DNA of 64,000 bases from Rhodothermus bifroesti (GCF_017908595.1 NZ_JAGKTL010000003.1:124001-188000), one strand, 5' to 3'. Counted from the first letter of the stretch, positions 26,330-35,949 are shown. Numbers and translations: made by a program. Notes: generated by a model not told the origin, from the letters alone.

Positions 26330-28060
26330 CTATACTTCAGCACCGATTTCCACCAAACGGACACCTTCAAGTCCCATGGCTTCGTAGGTAGCGCCCTCAA
26401 AAGCCGGGATGGTCTCAGCGATTTCCTGCATGATATATTTGGGTCCTTTGTAGCGTAAGGGGTAGCCCAGGCGCTCGGCGATCTCGGGAAGAATTTCCCA
26501 GCTCGGCTTACAGTCGACCTGGTGCTTTTCGTTATACCAGCGGTCGTAGGGGGTGCCGTGCTGATCAAGGCGGCTTTTGCCGATTTCCTGCATCAAGGCG
26601 CGGTTGACCGTACGAATGGCTTTAGCTGGACGCACGCGTTGGGCATGCCCGTCGCAGTTGACGTAGGTGCCAATGGTTTCAACCACAGTTGCTGCAGGCA
26701 GGGCCACATCGGCCACCGGCAGCGTCTGGTTTGTGGTGTTGTAGTAGTGCAGGATGACCGGAATATTTTCCAGCTCTGCTGCTGTGAAAATTCCCGACCC
26801 TACGGGATCCTCTTCCAGCACGTAAAGGGCCGCAATGGTCCCATTTTGCAAGTGACTCCGTACCAGGGCTTCGTCAATAGGCTGAATGCCCAGTCGCAGG
26901 CAGCCTTGTGCATTGGGAGTACGGTCGTCGGTGCGTAGCCATCCATCGCCGTGGCCGGGTTCAATATGCGGAATGTAGACGGGAGGTGCTGCCCCCAAGG
27001 CTTCGGCCAGACGCTTAAGCAGGTAGTTGTCTTCAACAGTAGCATAGGCCGAGGCGATAAACAACACCCGGTTGCCGGCCACTCCTTTAAGGAGCTCAGC
27101 GGCGCGGGTGTAGGCTTCTTCCCAACTTACGCGCGTGCGCTTTCCTTCCCGGCGTATTTCAGGGCCTTCAGGGCGGTCCTCATTGAACCGTCGATAGTCG
27201 AGCCGGTCTTCGTCGGGCAGCCAGTAGCCGTTGACAGCGGCGTTGGCGCGTGCCGTGATCTCCACGATCAGGTTATCCCGCACCCAATAGTAGCAATTTG
27301 ACCCCTTGGCGTTGGTGATGGTGATCGAGGGCGTAGCGCTCATCTCCCAGGGGCGAGCTTTGAAGCGGGCATCGATCGAGGTGAGCGCTCCTACGGGGCA
27401 CAGATCGATCACGTTCATCGAATACGGGTCGTCGAACGTAACGCCAGGGGGCGTGATGGGGTAGTTCTTGACGCCGCGTTCGATAATGGTGAGCTGGTGG
27501 CTTTTAGAGACTTCGTCGGTAAAGCGGACGCATCGGGTACAGTTGATGCATCGCTCGGCATCGAGCATAACGCGCGGCCCCAGTTTTACCCGTTTGGGCT
27601 TGTGCACTTTAAGGAACTCAAAGCGGGAGCCTTCAGGGCCGTACTTGTAGGCCTGGATTTGGAGTGGACATTTGCCAGCCTGATCGCAAATGGGGCAATC
27701 GAGCGGATGGTTAATCAGCAGAAATTCCAAGTTGTCTCGCTGCGCCCGGGCCACTTTGTCGCTGGTGCGGTGCGTGCGAACAACCATCCCATCGGCCATG
27801 TCGAGCGAGCAGCTTGTTTGGAGCTTGGGCATGAACTGGATAACGGGCTGGCCGTTTTCATCTAGTTTCGGCTTCCCTGTGTCTCGGTCGATGACGGGCA
27901 TGCCCACTTCGACCAAGCATTGCCGGCAGTTAGCCGGAATCGACAAAGCTGGGTGGTAACAAAAGTGGGGCAGCTCGATCCCGTGATCTAGGCAAAACTG
28001 CAGCAGCTTAGGCCGCCCTTCAAATTCATATATCCTGCCGTCTATAGTGACCCTGGGCAT
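26330..28060 (-). CDS. nuoG: NADH-quinone oxidoreductase subunit G (short form)
   Basis: Predicted 576-residue Fe-S subunit of the peripheral arm. The N-terminus has a 2Fe-2S ferredoxin-type domain (CYHPALSIPANCRQC), then the CPICDQAGKCPLQ and CINCTRC / CPVGAL segments that hold the N5 and N4 clusters. The molybdopterin-oxidoreductase-like remainder is much shorter than in Escherichia coli, and the place where cluster N7 cysteines would lie reads SATPSITITNAKGSN, so N7 appears absent. It is the last gene of the nuoA-G unit and ends at a strong terminator. Confidence 0.93.
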   Translation of the reverse strand: MPRVTIDGRIYEFEGRPKLLQFCLDHGIELPHFCYHPALSIPANCRQCLVEVGMPVIDRDTGKPKLDENGQPVIQFMPKLQTSCSLDMADGMVVRTHRTSDKVARAQRDNLEFLLINHPLDCPICDQAGKCPLQIQAYKYGPEGSRFEFLKVHKPKRVKLGPRVMLDAERCINCTRCVRFTDEVSKSHQLTIIERGVKNYPITPPGVTFDDPYSMNVIDLCPVGALTSIDARFKARPWEMSATPSITITNAKGSNCYYWVRDNLIVEITARANAAVNGYWLPDEDRLDYRRFNEDRPEGPEIRREGKRTRVSWEEAYTRAAELLKGVAGNRVLFIASAYATVEDNYLLKRLAEALGAAPPVYIPHIEPGHGDGWLRTDDRTPNAQGCLRLGIQPIDEALVRSHLQNGTIAALYVLEEDPVGSGIFTAAELENIPVILHYYNTTNQTLPVADVALPAATVVETIGTYVNCDGHAQRVRPAKAIRTVNRALMQEIGKSRLDQHGTPYDRWYNEKHQVDCKPSWEILPEIAERLGYPLRYKGPKYIMQEIAETIPAFEGATYEAMGLEGVRLVEIGAEV

Positions 28061-28081
28061 GGTAGCGCAACGTCGGGTTAG

Positions 28082-28504
28082 TTACAAAACTTGGTGTAAC
28101 GTAGGACGATAGTCTTTGTAGGTCAACGCGTCATGGGCATAGGCGTTCAGTAAACGGTAGGCAAAAAGAAACGTGCCTAACCGGGCATAGCGATAGCCCC
28201 AGTAAGCTGTGGCCAGCGCCAATGGGGTAGTAAGGACGAGCACATAGTCGGGCAAAGCAATGCGAAAAATAGCCGCCACCAGTAGCACCAGCGTGGCCAG
28301 GATGCCCAAGAGCATGCCAAGGCGAGCCCACATGCGATAGCGCCGCAGTTGACGCATCCGCTGGGCAATAAACTGTGGATCTAAATAGCGTAGGCGTTCG
28401 TCAGGTGGCAAGCGCAAAGCCACCTCGCCCAGGTCAGGGGCCAGCGTTTTGGCCACTTCCTGGAAAAGTTGGTCCACGAGAGGTGGAGGAACGTAGGGGA
28501 TCAT
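28082..28504 (-). CDS. Unknown two-helix membrane protein within the nuo cluster
   Basis: Predicted 140-residue protein. The first 60 residues are charged and helical (LPPDERLRYLDPQFIAQRMRQL). Two hydrophobic helices follow (LGMLLGILATLVLLVAAIF and YVLVLTTPLALATAYWGY), then a short soluble tail. I do not recognise the family. It lies between nuoF and nuoG with gaps of 9 and 21 bases, so it is co-transcribed with complex I. It could be an assembly factor, an accessory subunit or a passenger. No metal-binding motif is visible. Confidence 0.75.
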   Translation of the reverse strand: MIPYVPPPLVDQLFQEVAKTLAPDLGEVALRLPPDERLRYLDPQFIAQRMRQLRRYRMWARLGMLLGILATLVLLVAAIFRIALPDYVLVLTTPLALATAYWGYRYARLGTFLFAYRLLNAYAHDALTYKDYRPTLHQVL

Positions 28505-28513
28505 ACCCGTTGC

Positions 28514-29848
28514 CTATGCGGTTGCAGTTACGTCCAATCCTGTCGGAATCAGACTGGGCTTACACTTAGCTTCAAATTCTTCCCGAAAACGCAAGATGGT
28601 ATAGCGAACCGGCCAGGCGGCAGCATCGGCCAAGGCACAGATAGTCCGACCCTCCATCTGATCACACAAATCCAACAGCAGGTCCAAGTCGCGCAGCCGG
28701 CCTTCGCCTTCGTCGATGCGGGTGACGATGTTTTCCAGCCAGCCTGTGCCTTCTCGACAAGGCGTGCATTGGCCGCAGCTTTCGTGGGCGTAGAAGTGCG
28801 TTACGCGTCGCAGCCACGAGACCATGTCGGTGTCTTCGTCGAGCACCAGCAAGCCGGCCGTGCCCATCATTGAGCCTGCTTCGCGGAGCGACTCAGCGTC
28901 CATAGTTACCCCGTCGATCATATCGGCCCGTAGAGGTGGGGTAGAGCTTCCTCCCGGAATGACAGCCTTCAGCTTTTTGCCCCCACGAACGCCACCAGCT
29001 ACCTCATAAATCAGGTCCGTAATCAACATGCCTGTGGGGTATTCGTAAACACCAGGGCGGTTGACGTGGCCCGAGATACCGTAAAGTACAGGCCCTGGAT
29101 GGTTAGGTGCTCCAATAGCTGCAAACCATTCCCCACCATTGCGGATAATCAGAGGCACGTTTGCCAGCGTTTCGACATTGTTGATGGTGGTGGGGTAGCC
29201 CCACAGCCCACGCTGGGCCGGAAAGGGCGGCTTGATGCGCGGATAGGCCCGTTTGCCTTCGACCGATTCCATCAAGCTGGACTCTTCGCCGCAGATGTAG
29301 GCGCCTGCGCCTTTGTGAATCACAATATCGGCTGAAAAGTCCGTGCCCATGATGTTATTTCCTACGTAGCCCTTTGCGTAGAGCTTTTCCAACTCCCGCT
29401 CCATGTGCTCGATCCACCGTGCAAACTCCCCGCGCACGTACAAGTAGCAGGTGCGCACCGACATGGCATAGCAGGCGATCAGAATGCCTTCAAAGATCTG
29501 ATGGGGATTAAACTCCATGAGCTGACGGTCTTTGAAGGTGCCTGGCTCGCTCTCGTCACCGTTACAGCACAAAAAGCGGGGGCGTCCGTCAACAGGGGGC
29601 ATGAAGCTCCATTTAAGGCCGGTAGGGAATCCAGCACCGCCTCGACCACGCAGCTTGCTTTTTTTGACTTCTTCGATAACCAAAGCAGGATTCCAGCGGC
29701 CTGAGGTAAGGACCTCGCGAAGCGTCTGGTAGCCCCCGTGGGCTTCATAAACTTCCAGGCGATGCAGATCCCGCACGGGGGGGAGCAGCACCCGTTGATA
29801 ATTGCGCCAGTCTCCGGCTTTGCTCTGGGTGGCGTTTGTCGCAGCCAT
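28514..29848 (-). CDS. nuoF: NADH-quinone oxidoreductase subunit F
   Basis: Predicted 444-residue flavoprotein that oxidises NADH through FMN and passes electrons to cluster N3. The glycine-rich NADH loop GRGGAGFPTGLKW, the FMN-binding GAGAYICGEESSL and the 4Fe-4S motif ESCGQCTPCREG are all intact. It is preceded by nuoE after a gap of 140 bases in which I find no gene. That gap is unusually wide for this operon and may hold an internal promoter or processing site. Confidence 0.97.
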   Translation of the reverse strand: MAATNATQSKAGDWRNYQRVLLPPVRDLHRLEVYEAHGGYQTLREVLTSGRWNPALVIEEVKKSKLRGRGGAGFPTGLKWSFMPPVDGRPRFLCCNGDESEPGTFKDRQLMEFNPHQIFEGILIACYAMSVRTCYLYVRGEFARWIEHMERELEKLYAKGYVGNNIMGTDFSADIVIHKGAGAYICGEESSLMESVEGKRAYPRIKPPFPAQRGLWGYPTTINNVETLANVPLIIRNGGEWFAAIGAPNHPGPVLYGISGHVNRPGVYEYPTGMLITDLIYEVAGGVRGGKKLKAVIPGGSSTPPLRADMIDGVTMDAESLREAGSMMGTAGLLVLDEDTDMVSWLRRVTHFYAHESCGQCTPCREGTGWLENIVTRIDEGEGRLRDLDLLLDLCDQMEGRTICALADAAAWPVRYTILRFREEFEAKCKPSLIPTGLDVTATA

Positions 29849-29988
29849 ATTTCAAACGTTAGCTTGCTCCATGACTTAGGAAAACCTTGGCCATTTTCTG
29901 GGAGAGACGTCTAAGTGTTCTGTACCCGAGGTATTGGGTGCAGGTAAATCTGCAAAACGAGTTTGCACATGCCGGCCATAGCATGGGT

Positions 29989-30663
29989 TCAGCGCACGTG
30001 TTGCGCTCTTGGGGGCGTGCGGTAGGTTTCGATGGCTTCTGCGTCGCTGCGACGGTTCCCGCCCAGTTCTTGTTCGTCTTGCGGAAGCGTTAACGACACA
30101 AATGGGGGCAGTTGTCCCTGCTTTAAGGCCTCTAGCAGCTGGTCGATTTTTTCAGGGGTCAGGTTGTGCACATAAGGCCCATTGGATACTTGCAACACCG
30201 GAGCCGAGCCACAGGCACCCAGGCATTCGACTTCTTGCAGCGTAAACAGTCCATCTGGGGTGGTTTCGCCTTTATGAATGCCCAGCTTTTGCTCGAGGTA
30301 ATGCAAGATGTCGTATCCACCGCAGACCTGGCAGGTAAAGCAGGTGCAAACGTCGAGCACGTATTTGCCTTTTTTCTCCTTGTAGTACTGTGTGTAAAAT
30401 GTGGCCACGCCATAAACCTGGGCATAAGGTATGCCTAGTTCGTCGGCCACCAGTTGCAGCACTTCCGGAGGTAAAAAACCAAACTTTTCCTGGGCCAGCC
30501 AGAGCGTTTTCATGACAGCGCCGGCGGGCTCCAGGTATTGCGCCTTAAAGCGGGCAATTTGGGCCTTTTCTGCTTCCGTGAAAAAAAGCTCTTCGGCCGG
30601 AATTTGCGGTTCTGGCTTGAGCTCCGGAAGCGGAACGATAGGGTTTTTGATAAAATCTGCCAT
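29989..30663 (-). CDS. nuoE: NADH-quinone oxidoreductase subunit E
   Basis: Predicted 224-residue thioredoxin-like 2Fe-2S subunit (cluster N1a) paired with NuoF. Ligands are in VCTCFTCQVCGG and VECLGACGSAPV, and VYGVATFYTQY is the usual preceding helix. N- and C-terminal extensions are polar and probably flexible; the tail beyond LTLPQDEQELGG has no recognised role. It follows nuoD by 14 bases. Confidence 0.95.
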   Translation of the reverse strand: MADFIKNPIVPLPELKPEPQIPAEELFFTEAEKAQIARFKAQYLEPAGAVMKTLWLAQEKFGFLPPEVLQLVADELGIPYAQVYGVATFYTQYYKEKKGKYVLDVCTCFTCQVCGGYDILHYLEQKLGIHKGETTPDGLFTLQEVECLGACGSAPVLQVSNGPYVHNLTPEKIDQLLEALKQGQLPPFVSLTLPQDEQELGGNRRSDAEAIETYRTPPRAQHVR

Positions 30664-30677
30664 AGCACCTGCAGGGT

Positions 30678-32000
30678 TTACTTATCCGCCTCACCCATGA
30701 CCGGGTCAACCGTACCGATCAGAATGACCATGTCGCCGATCATCGCACCTTCCATCATGTACTCTAAGCCTTGCAAATTGGCAAAGCTGGGGGCCTTAAT
30801 GCGCACGCGCCAGGGCTTGCCGGTACCGTCCGAGATAATGTAAAAGCCCAGTTCGCCTTTGGGGGCTTCAATGGCGTGGTAGCTGTGTGCTCCTTTCGGT
30901 GGGCATACACCAACATCGGTATACAGAAAGTCGTGAATCAGGCCTTCCATGGAATAGTAGACTTCTTCCTTGGAAGGGTAGGACAGCTTGGCGTTGTCGT
31001 TACGAATAGGGCCTTCGGGCAGTCGTTCCAGGCACTGGCGGATAATCCGCACGCTTTCTTTCATTTCTTCCATGCGGACAAAATACCGGGCCAGGCTGTC
31101 TCCTTCGGTACGGATAGGGATGTTAAAATCCACTTCCTCATACCTTAGGTAGGGTTCAAAGCGGCGGATGTCATAATCCACACCGCTGCCGCGCAGGGTG
31201 GGTCCGGTAACGCCTAGTTCGATGGCTTCTTCGGCCGTGAGGACGCCAATGCCTTCGTTACGGTCGATCCAGATTTTGTTGCGGTTGATGATTTTTTCCC
31301 AGCCTGCCAGTTCCTGCGGAAATTCTTCGACGAAACGCCGGATCATGGCAAGGGCCGTTGGGGACAAATCGGAAGCGACGCCCCCAATGCGGCTGTGAGA
31401 AACGGTAAAGCGGGCGCCGCATACCTCATCAAAGATGCTGTAGATTTCTTCGCGATATTTAAACGCCCAGAGAAAGACCGAAACGGCGCCAGCATCCATC
31501 AGTCCCACGCCAAGCCAGAGCAGGTGGCTGGAAATGCGCGCCAGTTCGCACAGGATCATGCGAATCCACTGGGCCCGCTCGGGCACTTCGATTCCGGCCA
31601 CTTTTTCGACGGCCAGGCACCAAGCTACGTTGTTGGAGTAGGGAGACAGGTAGTCCATGCGATCGGTATAGGGCATGAACTCCTGATAGGTTTTGTGCTC
31701 AGCCACCTTTTCCAGCCCTCGGTGCAGGTAGCCTAAGTCCAGCACGCACTTTTCCATCACCTCACCGTCGAGTTTGACGATGCATCGGAGCACGCCATGC
31801 GTAGCTGGATGCTGCGGCCCGATATTGAGGATCATTTCGTGCTCGAGGGGGTCGGGTTCGCCGTCACCACGGGGATGGTGGCGCGTTTCTAGCCAGGTGT
31901 GTTTGGTTTCCAGCCGGCGATAAATGGCTGCATTATGCCTGGGCCAGAAGTTAAACAGCTCGTGGCGATCAGGACCGACAAAGCTGGGTGCCGTACTCAT
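30678..32000 (-). CDS. nuoD: NADH-quinone oxidoreductase subunit D
   Basis: Predicted 440-residue subunit that forms much of the quinone pocket. ILNIGPQHPATHGVLR, the loop with the key quinone-site His, is present, as are YLHRGLEK and NNVAWCLAVEK. The last conserved Asp is in the usual C-terminal segment VDPVMGEADK. About 55 residues precede the core, a longer N-terminus than the Escherichia coli NuoD module. NuoC is separate here, not fused, and lies six bases upstream. Confidence 0.97.
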   Translation of the reverse strand: MSTAPSFVGPDRHELFNFWPRHNAAIYRRLETKHTWLETRHHPRGDGEPDPLEHEMILNIGPQHPATHGVLRCIVKLDGEVMEKCVLDLGYLHRGLEKVAEHKTYQEFMPYTDRMDYLSPYSNNVAWCLAVEKVAGIEVPERAQWIRMILCELARISSHLLWLGVGLMDAGAVSVFLWAFKYREEIYSIFDEVCGARFTVSHSRIGGVASDLSPTALAMIRRFVEEFPQELAGWEKIINRNKIWIDRNEGIGVLTAEEAIELGVTGPTLRGSGVDYDIRRFEPYLRYEEVDFNIPIRTEGDSLARYFVRMEEMKESVRIIRQCLERLPEGPIRNDNAKLSYPSKEEVYYSMEGLIHDFLYTDVGVCPPKGAHSYHAIEAPKGELGFYIISDGTGKPWRVRIKAPSFANLQGLEYMMEGAMIGDMVILIGTVDPVMGEADK

Positions 32001-32006
32001 GGCAGC

Positions 32007-32699
32007 TTAGGTCTCCTCAGTTTCGGCTGGAGGTTCTTCGTAGCTTGGTGGAGGGACGTAGCCGTGGGCGCGCGCAAACGGATCGTAGGTGAGCGGTCCT
32101 CCTGGGGTTTGCGGCGGCAACGGCAATGAACCAGGAATGCCTAGCAAGGGGAATTCCTTGCGTAAGGGGTGATATTCGAAGTCCTCCGGCATATACATCC
32201 GGCGCAAATCAGGGTGCCCCTCGAACCGAATGCCAAACATGTCGTAGCATTCTCGCTCGTTCCAGTTGGCCGCTCGGTAGACCGACGTCACCGAAGGCAC
32301 GACCGGATGGTCCTCTTCAAGGCGTACCTTCAGCCGAATGCGCTTGCGGCGCTCGATGGCTACTAGATTGTAGAACACCTCAAAACGCCCTTCGTCTGTA
32401 AAGCGATCGATGCCCCCCAAATCGGCTAGGTAGTTGAAGCCTTGCGCCTCTTTTAGAAAACGGCACACATCGACGATGCGGTCGGCGCGAACGCGTACGG
32501 TGTGTTCCCCTGCGTAGAGCTCAACCGCTTCGATAGCGTCCCCAAACTGTTCTTGCAGCGCCTCGACGACTTCGGGGACATAGGTAGTGGCTTTGGCGTG
32601 TGGGTTGTGCTCATCTCCACGCGGTGGATCGACCGCAGTGAAGTAGAACTTCAGAGCCTCGGGCGTCTTAGCGCGTTCGTTACTCTTCTGCTCGGCCAT
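32007..32699 (-). CDS. nuoC: NADH-quinone oxidoreductase subunit C
   Basis: Predicted 230-residue peripheral-arm subunit (30 kDa family). The signature [21 protein letters not shown], followed by [16 protein letters not shown], is unmistakable. The C-terminus continues about 45 residues beyond the core in a Pro-rich tail ([17 protein letters not shown]). The start overlaps the end of nuoB by 20 bases, indicating coupled translation. Confidence 0.96.
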   Translation of the reverse strand: MAEQKSNERAKTPEALKFYFTAVDPPRGDEHNPHAKATTYVPEVVEALQEQFGDAIEAVELYAGEHTVRVRADRIVDVCRFLKEAQGFNYLADLGGIDRFTDEGRFEVFYNLVAIERRKRIRLKVRLEEDHPVVPSVTSVYRAANWNERECYDMFGIRFEGHPDLRRMYMPEDFEYHPLRKEFPLLGIPGSLPLPPQTPGGPLTYDPFARAHGYVPPPSYEEPPAETEET

Positions 32700-33288
32700 G
32701 GTTAAAGGATGACTTCAGGGACCGGTGCAGCACGTTACGGGCTACAGGTTCGTCGCCTTCAGGCGACAGTACTTGTGGACGGATAGGCGGTGCAGCTGGG
32801 CGCGGTTCACCATGCAGATAATCTTGGGCAACGGAATACGTATTCCGAATTTTTTCCTGGATGTCCATCAGTGCATGCAAAACAGCTTCTGGACGTGGCG
32901 GGCAACCCGGAATGTAGACGTCTACCGGTAGGAAATTGTCGATGCCCTGCACAACGCCGTAGCAGCGATGCATGCCGCCAGTTGAAGCACAAGCCCCCAT
33001 CGCAATGCACCACTTGGGATCAGGCATCTGATCCCAAACGCGCCGAATGGCGTGGGCCATTTTGTAGGTACACCACCCAGCGACAATCATCAAGTCGGCC
33101 TGCCGGGGCGAAAAGCGCATGGCTTCGCTGCCAAAGCGAGCTACGTCGTATTTGGGCCCTGCAAAGGCCATCATTTCAATAGCACAGCAGGCTAGCCCCA
33201 TGGGCATCGGCATGAGCGAATTGGAGCGCGCCCAGTTGAGCACCACGTCCAAGCGTGTTGTCAAAAATCCTTCACGAAGATCCAGCAT
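32680..33288 (-). CDS. nuoB: NADH-quinone oxidoreductase subunit B
   Basis: Predicted 202-residue subunit carrying cluster N2, the last electron carrier before quinone. The four cysteines are visible in [21 protein letters not shown] and [14 protein letters not shown] 40-residue polar C-terminal extension follows the core. It overlaps nuoC and follows nuoA after 75 bases without a gene. Confidence 0.97.
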   Translation of the reverse strand: MLDLREGFLTTRLDVVLNWARSNSLMPMPMGLACCAIEMMAFAGPKYDVARFGSEAMRFSPRQADLMIVAGWCTYKMAHAIRRVWDQMPDPKWCIAMGACASTGGMHRCYGVVQGIDNFLPVDVYIPGCPPRPEAVLHALMDIQEKIRNTYSVAQDYLHGEPRPAAPPIRPQVLSPEGDEPVARNVLHRSLKSSFNHGRAEE

Positions 33289-33363
33289 GCTCGCCTCAGG
33301 AAAATCATTGGCAACAAGTCCAGGGGTTTAATGAGCCAGGCATGAGGCTGTTTCAGCCGGGGC

Positions 33364-33735
33364 TTAGTCGAACTCCAGGCCGCCCTTTTTGATGTCGTAC
33401 AGCAATCCTACAACCAAAATGACAATAAAAAACACAACGACGGCCAGTGCCCCTAAGCCTGCACCGGCTTCGATGAAGTCGCGATAGCTGACAGCCCAAG
33501 GATAGAGGAACACGATTTCAACATCAAACACGATGAAGATCATAGCGACTAAATAGAACTTCACCGTGTAGCGCTCGCGGGCGGACCCTATCGGATCCAT
33601 ACCGCTTTCGTAGGGCATGCGCTTAATCGGGTTTGGGCGACGGGGTCCAAGGATTTCAGCCAGCTTGAGCAGCGAGAGCGCAAGCCCTACAGCCAGCGCT
33701 ATCATAATGAACAGGGGTAAAAAGTCGTGCAGCAT
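33364..33735 (-). CDS. nuoA: NADH-quinone oxidoreductase subunit A
   Basis: Predicted 123-residue membrane subunit with three transmembrane helices and the signature loop PYESGMDPIGSARERYTVKFYLVAMIFIVFDVE split over the middle. It is the first gene of the cluster. Upstream on the same strand lies purB, 62 bases away, so nuo transcription may begin inside or after purB; I do not see a convincing promoter there. Confidence 0.96.
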   Translation of the reverse strand: MLHDFLPLFIMIALAVGLALSLLKLAEILGPRRPNPIKRMPYESGMDPIGSARERYTVKFYLVAMIFIVFDVEIVFLYPWAVSYRDFIEAGAGLGALAVVVFFIVILVVGLLYDIKKGGLEFD

Positions 33736-33797
33736 ATCCTCTATGGCCTAAAAGTCAGCACTAAACAGAGCAAAGTATCGAACCTGGGCCATGTTCG

Positions 33798-35138
33798 TCA
33801 ACGGTTTTCAGCGGCTTTAACAGGGGTTTCTTCGTTCGGCGTTTTTTCGAGTCCCACGCGCCGAAAAATTTCATCGACATGGCGCAGGTGGTACTCGGGA
33901 TTAAACGCTTCGCTCAGCTCTTCTGGCGTCAAGTATTGGGTGATGCCAGGATGTTGCTGGACAATTTCGTAAAATGGCCGCTCTTCATCCCAAGCCTGCA
34001 TGGCCGCTGGCTGCACCAAGTCATAGGCTGCTTCGCGGCTTAGACCCTTGTCAATCAACATAAGCAACAAACGCTGGCTGTGGTAGAGACCAAACGTGAG
34101 TTCCATGTTGCGGCGCATGCGGCGAGGGTAGACGACGAGTGTGTCGAGCACGTCGGCGTAGCGGTAGAGGGCATAATGCACCAGCGTAGTGGCGTCGGGC
34201 AGAATCACGCGTTCAACAGAGGAGTGCGAGATGTCGCGTTCGTGCCAGAGCGCAACGTTTTCGTAGGCCGAAAGCATGTAGCCGCGCAAAAGCCGAGCGC
34301 AGCCGGTAATGTTTTCGGAAGCGATTGGATTGCGCTTGTGTGGCATTGCCGAAGAGCCTTTTTGGCCTTTCCCGAAGGCCTCTTCTACTTCGCGCACTTC
34401 GCTGCGCTGCAGGTGCCGGATCTCGATCGCCAATTGTTCCAGCGTGGCACCAATAAGGGCCAGTACCGATAGGTAGTGCGCATGGCGGTCGCGGGCCAAC
34501 ACCTGGGTAGAGATGGGTGCTGGTTTTAGGCCAAGCTTTTCGCAGGTGAGGCGTTCAACTTCAGGAGGAATGTGCGCAAACGTGCCTACGGCGCCCGAGA
34601 GCTTGCCCACGCGCATTTCTTCGGCAGCCGACACAAAACGGAGGCGGTTGCGCTGCATCATGTCGTAAAAAAGCGCCAATTTGAGCCCAAATGTGGTAGG
34701 TTCGGCATGCACCCCGTGCGTTCGGCCCATCATTAGCGTGTATTTGTGCTCGCGGGCTCGCCGGGCCAGTACATCGAGAAAATGATCCAATGCTTCCAGA
34801 ATCAGCGCATTGGCTTGCTTGAGGCGATAGGACCAGGCGGTGTCAACGACATCGGAAGAAGTAAGGCCGTAGTGAATCCAGCGCCGCTCTTCACCCAGGG
34901 ATTCGCTGACGGCACGTGTAAAGGCCACCACATCATGGCGGGTGATTTGTTCCAGTTCGTGGATCCGTCGCACATCGAAGCGTGCATTTTGGCGCAGCTT
35001 TTCCACATCCTCGCGTGGGATCACGCCGATTTCAGACCAGGCTTCGCAAGCGGCCAGCTCTACCTCAAGCCAAGACTGATACTGGGCCTCTTCGCTCCAG
35101 AGCCGGGCCATTTCGGGACGCGTATATCGGGCAATCAT
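33798..35138 (-). CDS. purB: Adenylosuccinate lyase
   Basis: Predicted 446-residue homotetrameric lyase acting twice in purine synthesis (SAICAR and adenylosuccinate cleavage). The fumarase-superfamily signature [16 protein letters not shown] carries the catalytic Ser loop. [14 protein letters not shown] and [13 protein letters not shown] supply the active-site His residues. The start at [14 protein letters not shown] matches the family N-terminus; the frame continues 12 codons upstream. It sits 75 bases downstream of the ECF sigma gene and 62 bases before nuoA. Confidence 0.96.
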   Translation of the reverse strand: MIARYTRPEMARLWSEEAQYQSWLEVELAACEAWSEIGVIPREDVEKLRQNARFDVRRIHELEQITRHDVVAFTRAVSESLGEERRWIHYGLTSSDVVDTAWSYRLKQANALILEALDHFLDVLARRAREHKYTLMMGRTHGVHAEPTTFGLKLALFYDMMQRNRLRFVSAAEEMRVGKLSGAVGTFAHIPPEVERLTCEKLGLKPAPISTQVLARDRHAHYLSVLALIGATLEQLAIEIRHLQRSEVREVEEAFGKGQKGSSAMPHKRNPIASENITGCARLLRGYMLSAYENVALWHERDISHSSVERVILPDATTLVHYALYRYADVLDTLVVYPRRMRRNMELTFGLYHSQRLLLMLIDKGLSREAAYDLVQPAAMQAWDEERPFYEIVQQHPGITQYLTPEELSEAFNPEYHLRHVDEIFRRVGLEKTPNEETPVKAAENR

Positions 35139-35213
35139 AGCAGACGATTGGTTCAAACCCAAATCTGCCGGCAAGTTAAGGCAAAAGTGCCTAGCTGAAG
35201 GGCGAAAAAACGT

Positions 35214-35810
35214 TCAAAGACTGCTTCGCTTACCCCGAAGGTATTGGTAGAGCAACCGGCGTGCTCGAAAAATGTGTGCTTTGACGGTACCTAGCGGCAA
35301 GTTGAGCTCCTCGGCAATTTCTTCATAGGATTTTTCCTGCTGGTGGCGTAAGACAATGACCAGACGATACTTTTCCGGTAGGGCATCGATGGCCTCTTGG
35401 AGCAAAGCGCGGCGCTGATCCTCAACGATGTGGCGGTCTGGGAAATACGTGGTATCGGCCAGCTCGCGCTCAAGCGTTCCTTCGCGCGTTTCAATGGGTT
35501 CATCAAGCGAAAGCGCCTTAAGCTTTTTGCGCCGCAGGTAATCAATGGCGTGGTTGGTGGCAATCTTATACAGCCAAGTGGAGAACGCAAACTCGGCCGA
35601 GTAGCTCTCAAGTGCGGTAAAAGCTTTGATAAAGGTCTCTTGTACCAGGTCTTCTACTTCCTGCGGATCGCGCACAAGACGTGCAATGTGGCGGTAGAGT
35701 GCCAAGCGATACTTATTCACGAGCGCCTCATAGGCTGCTTGGTTGCCATGAAGCGCTTCGGTCACAAAGGCGCGATCCTGCTCGCTGGATGCTGAAGGGT
35801 GCAAAGACAT
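35214..35810 (-). CDS. RpoE-like ECF sigma factor
   Basis: Predicted 198-residue sigma-70 family factor with region 2 (LVQETFIKAFTALESY, followed by FSTWLYKIATNHAIDYLRRKK) and region 4 (LPEKYRLVIVLRHQQEKSYEEIAEELNLPLGTVKAHIFRAR). These are the only two sigma domains, as in the ECF group. No anti-sigma factor or zinc-finger protein is encoded beside it; the next gene on the strand is purB. Its regulon and control are not visible. Confidence 0.92.
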   Translation of the reverse strand: MSLHPSASSEQDRAFVTEALHGNQAAYEALVNKYRLALYRHIARLVRDPQEVEDLVQETFIKAFTALESYSAEFAFSTWLYKIATNHAIDYLRRKKLKALSLDEPIETREGTLERELADTTYFPDRHIVEDQRRALLQEAIDALPEKYRLVIVLRHQQEKSYEEIAEELNLPLGTVKAHIFRARRLLYQYLRGKRSSL

Positions 35811-35894
35811 GCGCGTTTTAGGCTAAGCGCATTGCAAAACATTGCATCACGGACGCATCTGGGTTGCAAGATAGTAAAGAAGCTAGCTAGAAAA

Positions 35895-35925
35895 AATAAG
35901 GCCTACCTGCCTCGGCAGGTAGGCC
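35895..35925 (-). terminator. Terminator after glnN
   Basis: Perfect 12-base arms (35900-35911 and 35914-35925) with a 2-base centre, read on the minus strand, lead into a T-rich tract (CTTATTTTTT). It lies 25 bases past the glnN stop and separates glnN from the ECF sigma gene. Confidence 0.88.
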
Positions 35926-35949
35926 AAAAGGGAATGAGCTCGTCCGCAA

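Noticed and set aside
34080-34472. A 130-codon plus-strand open frame
   Set aside because: It lies inside purB on the opposite strand, where the purB signature motifs are encoded.
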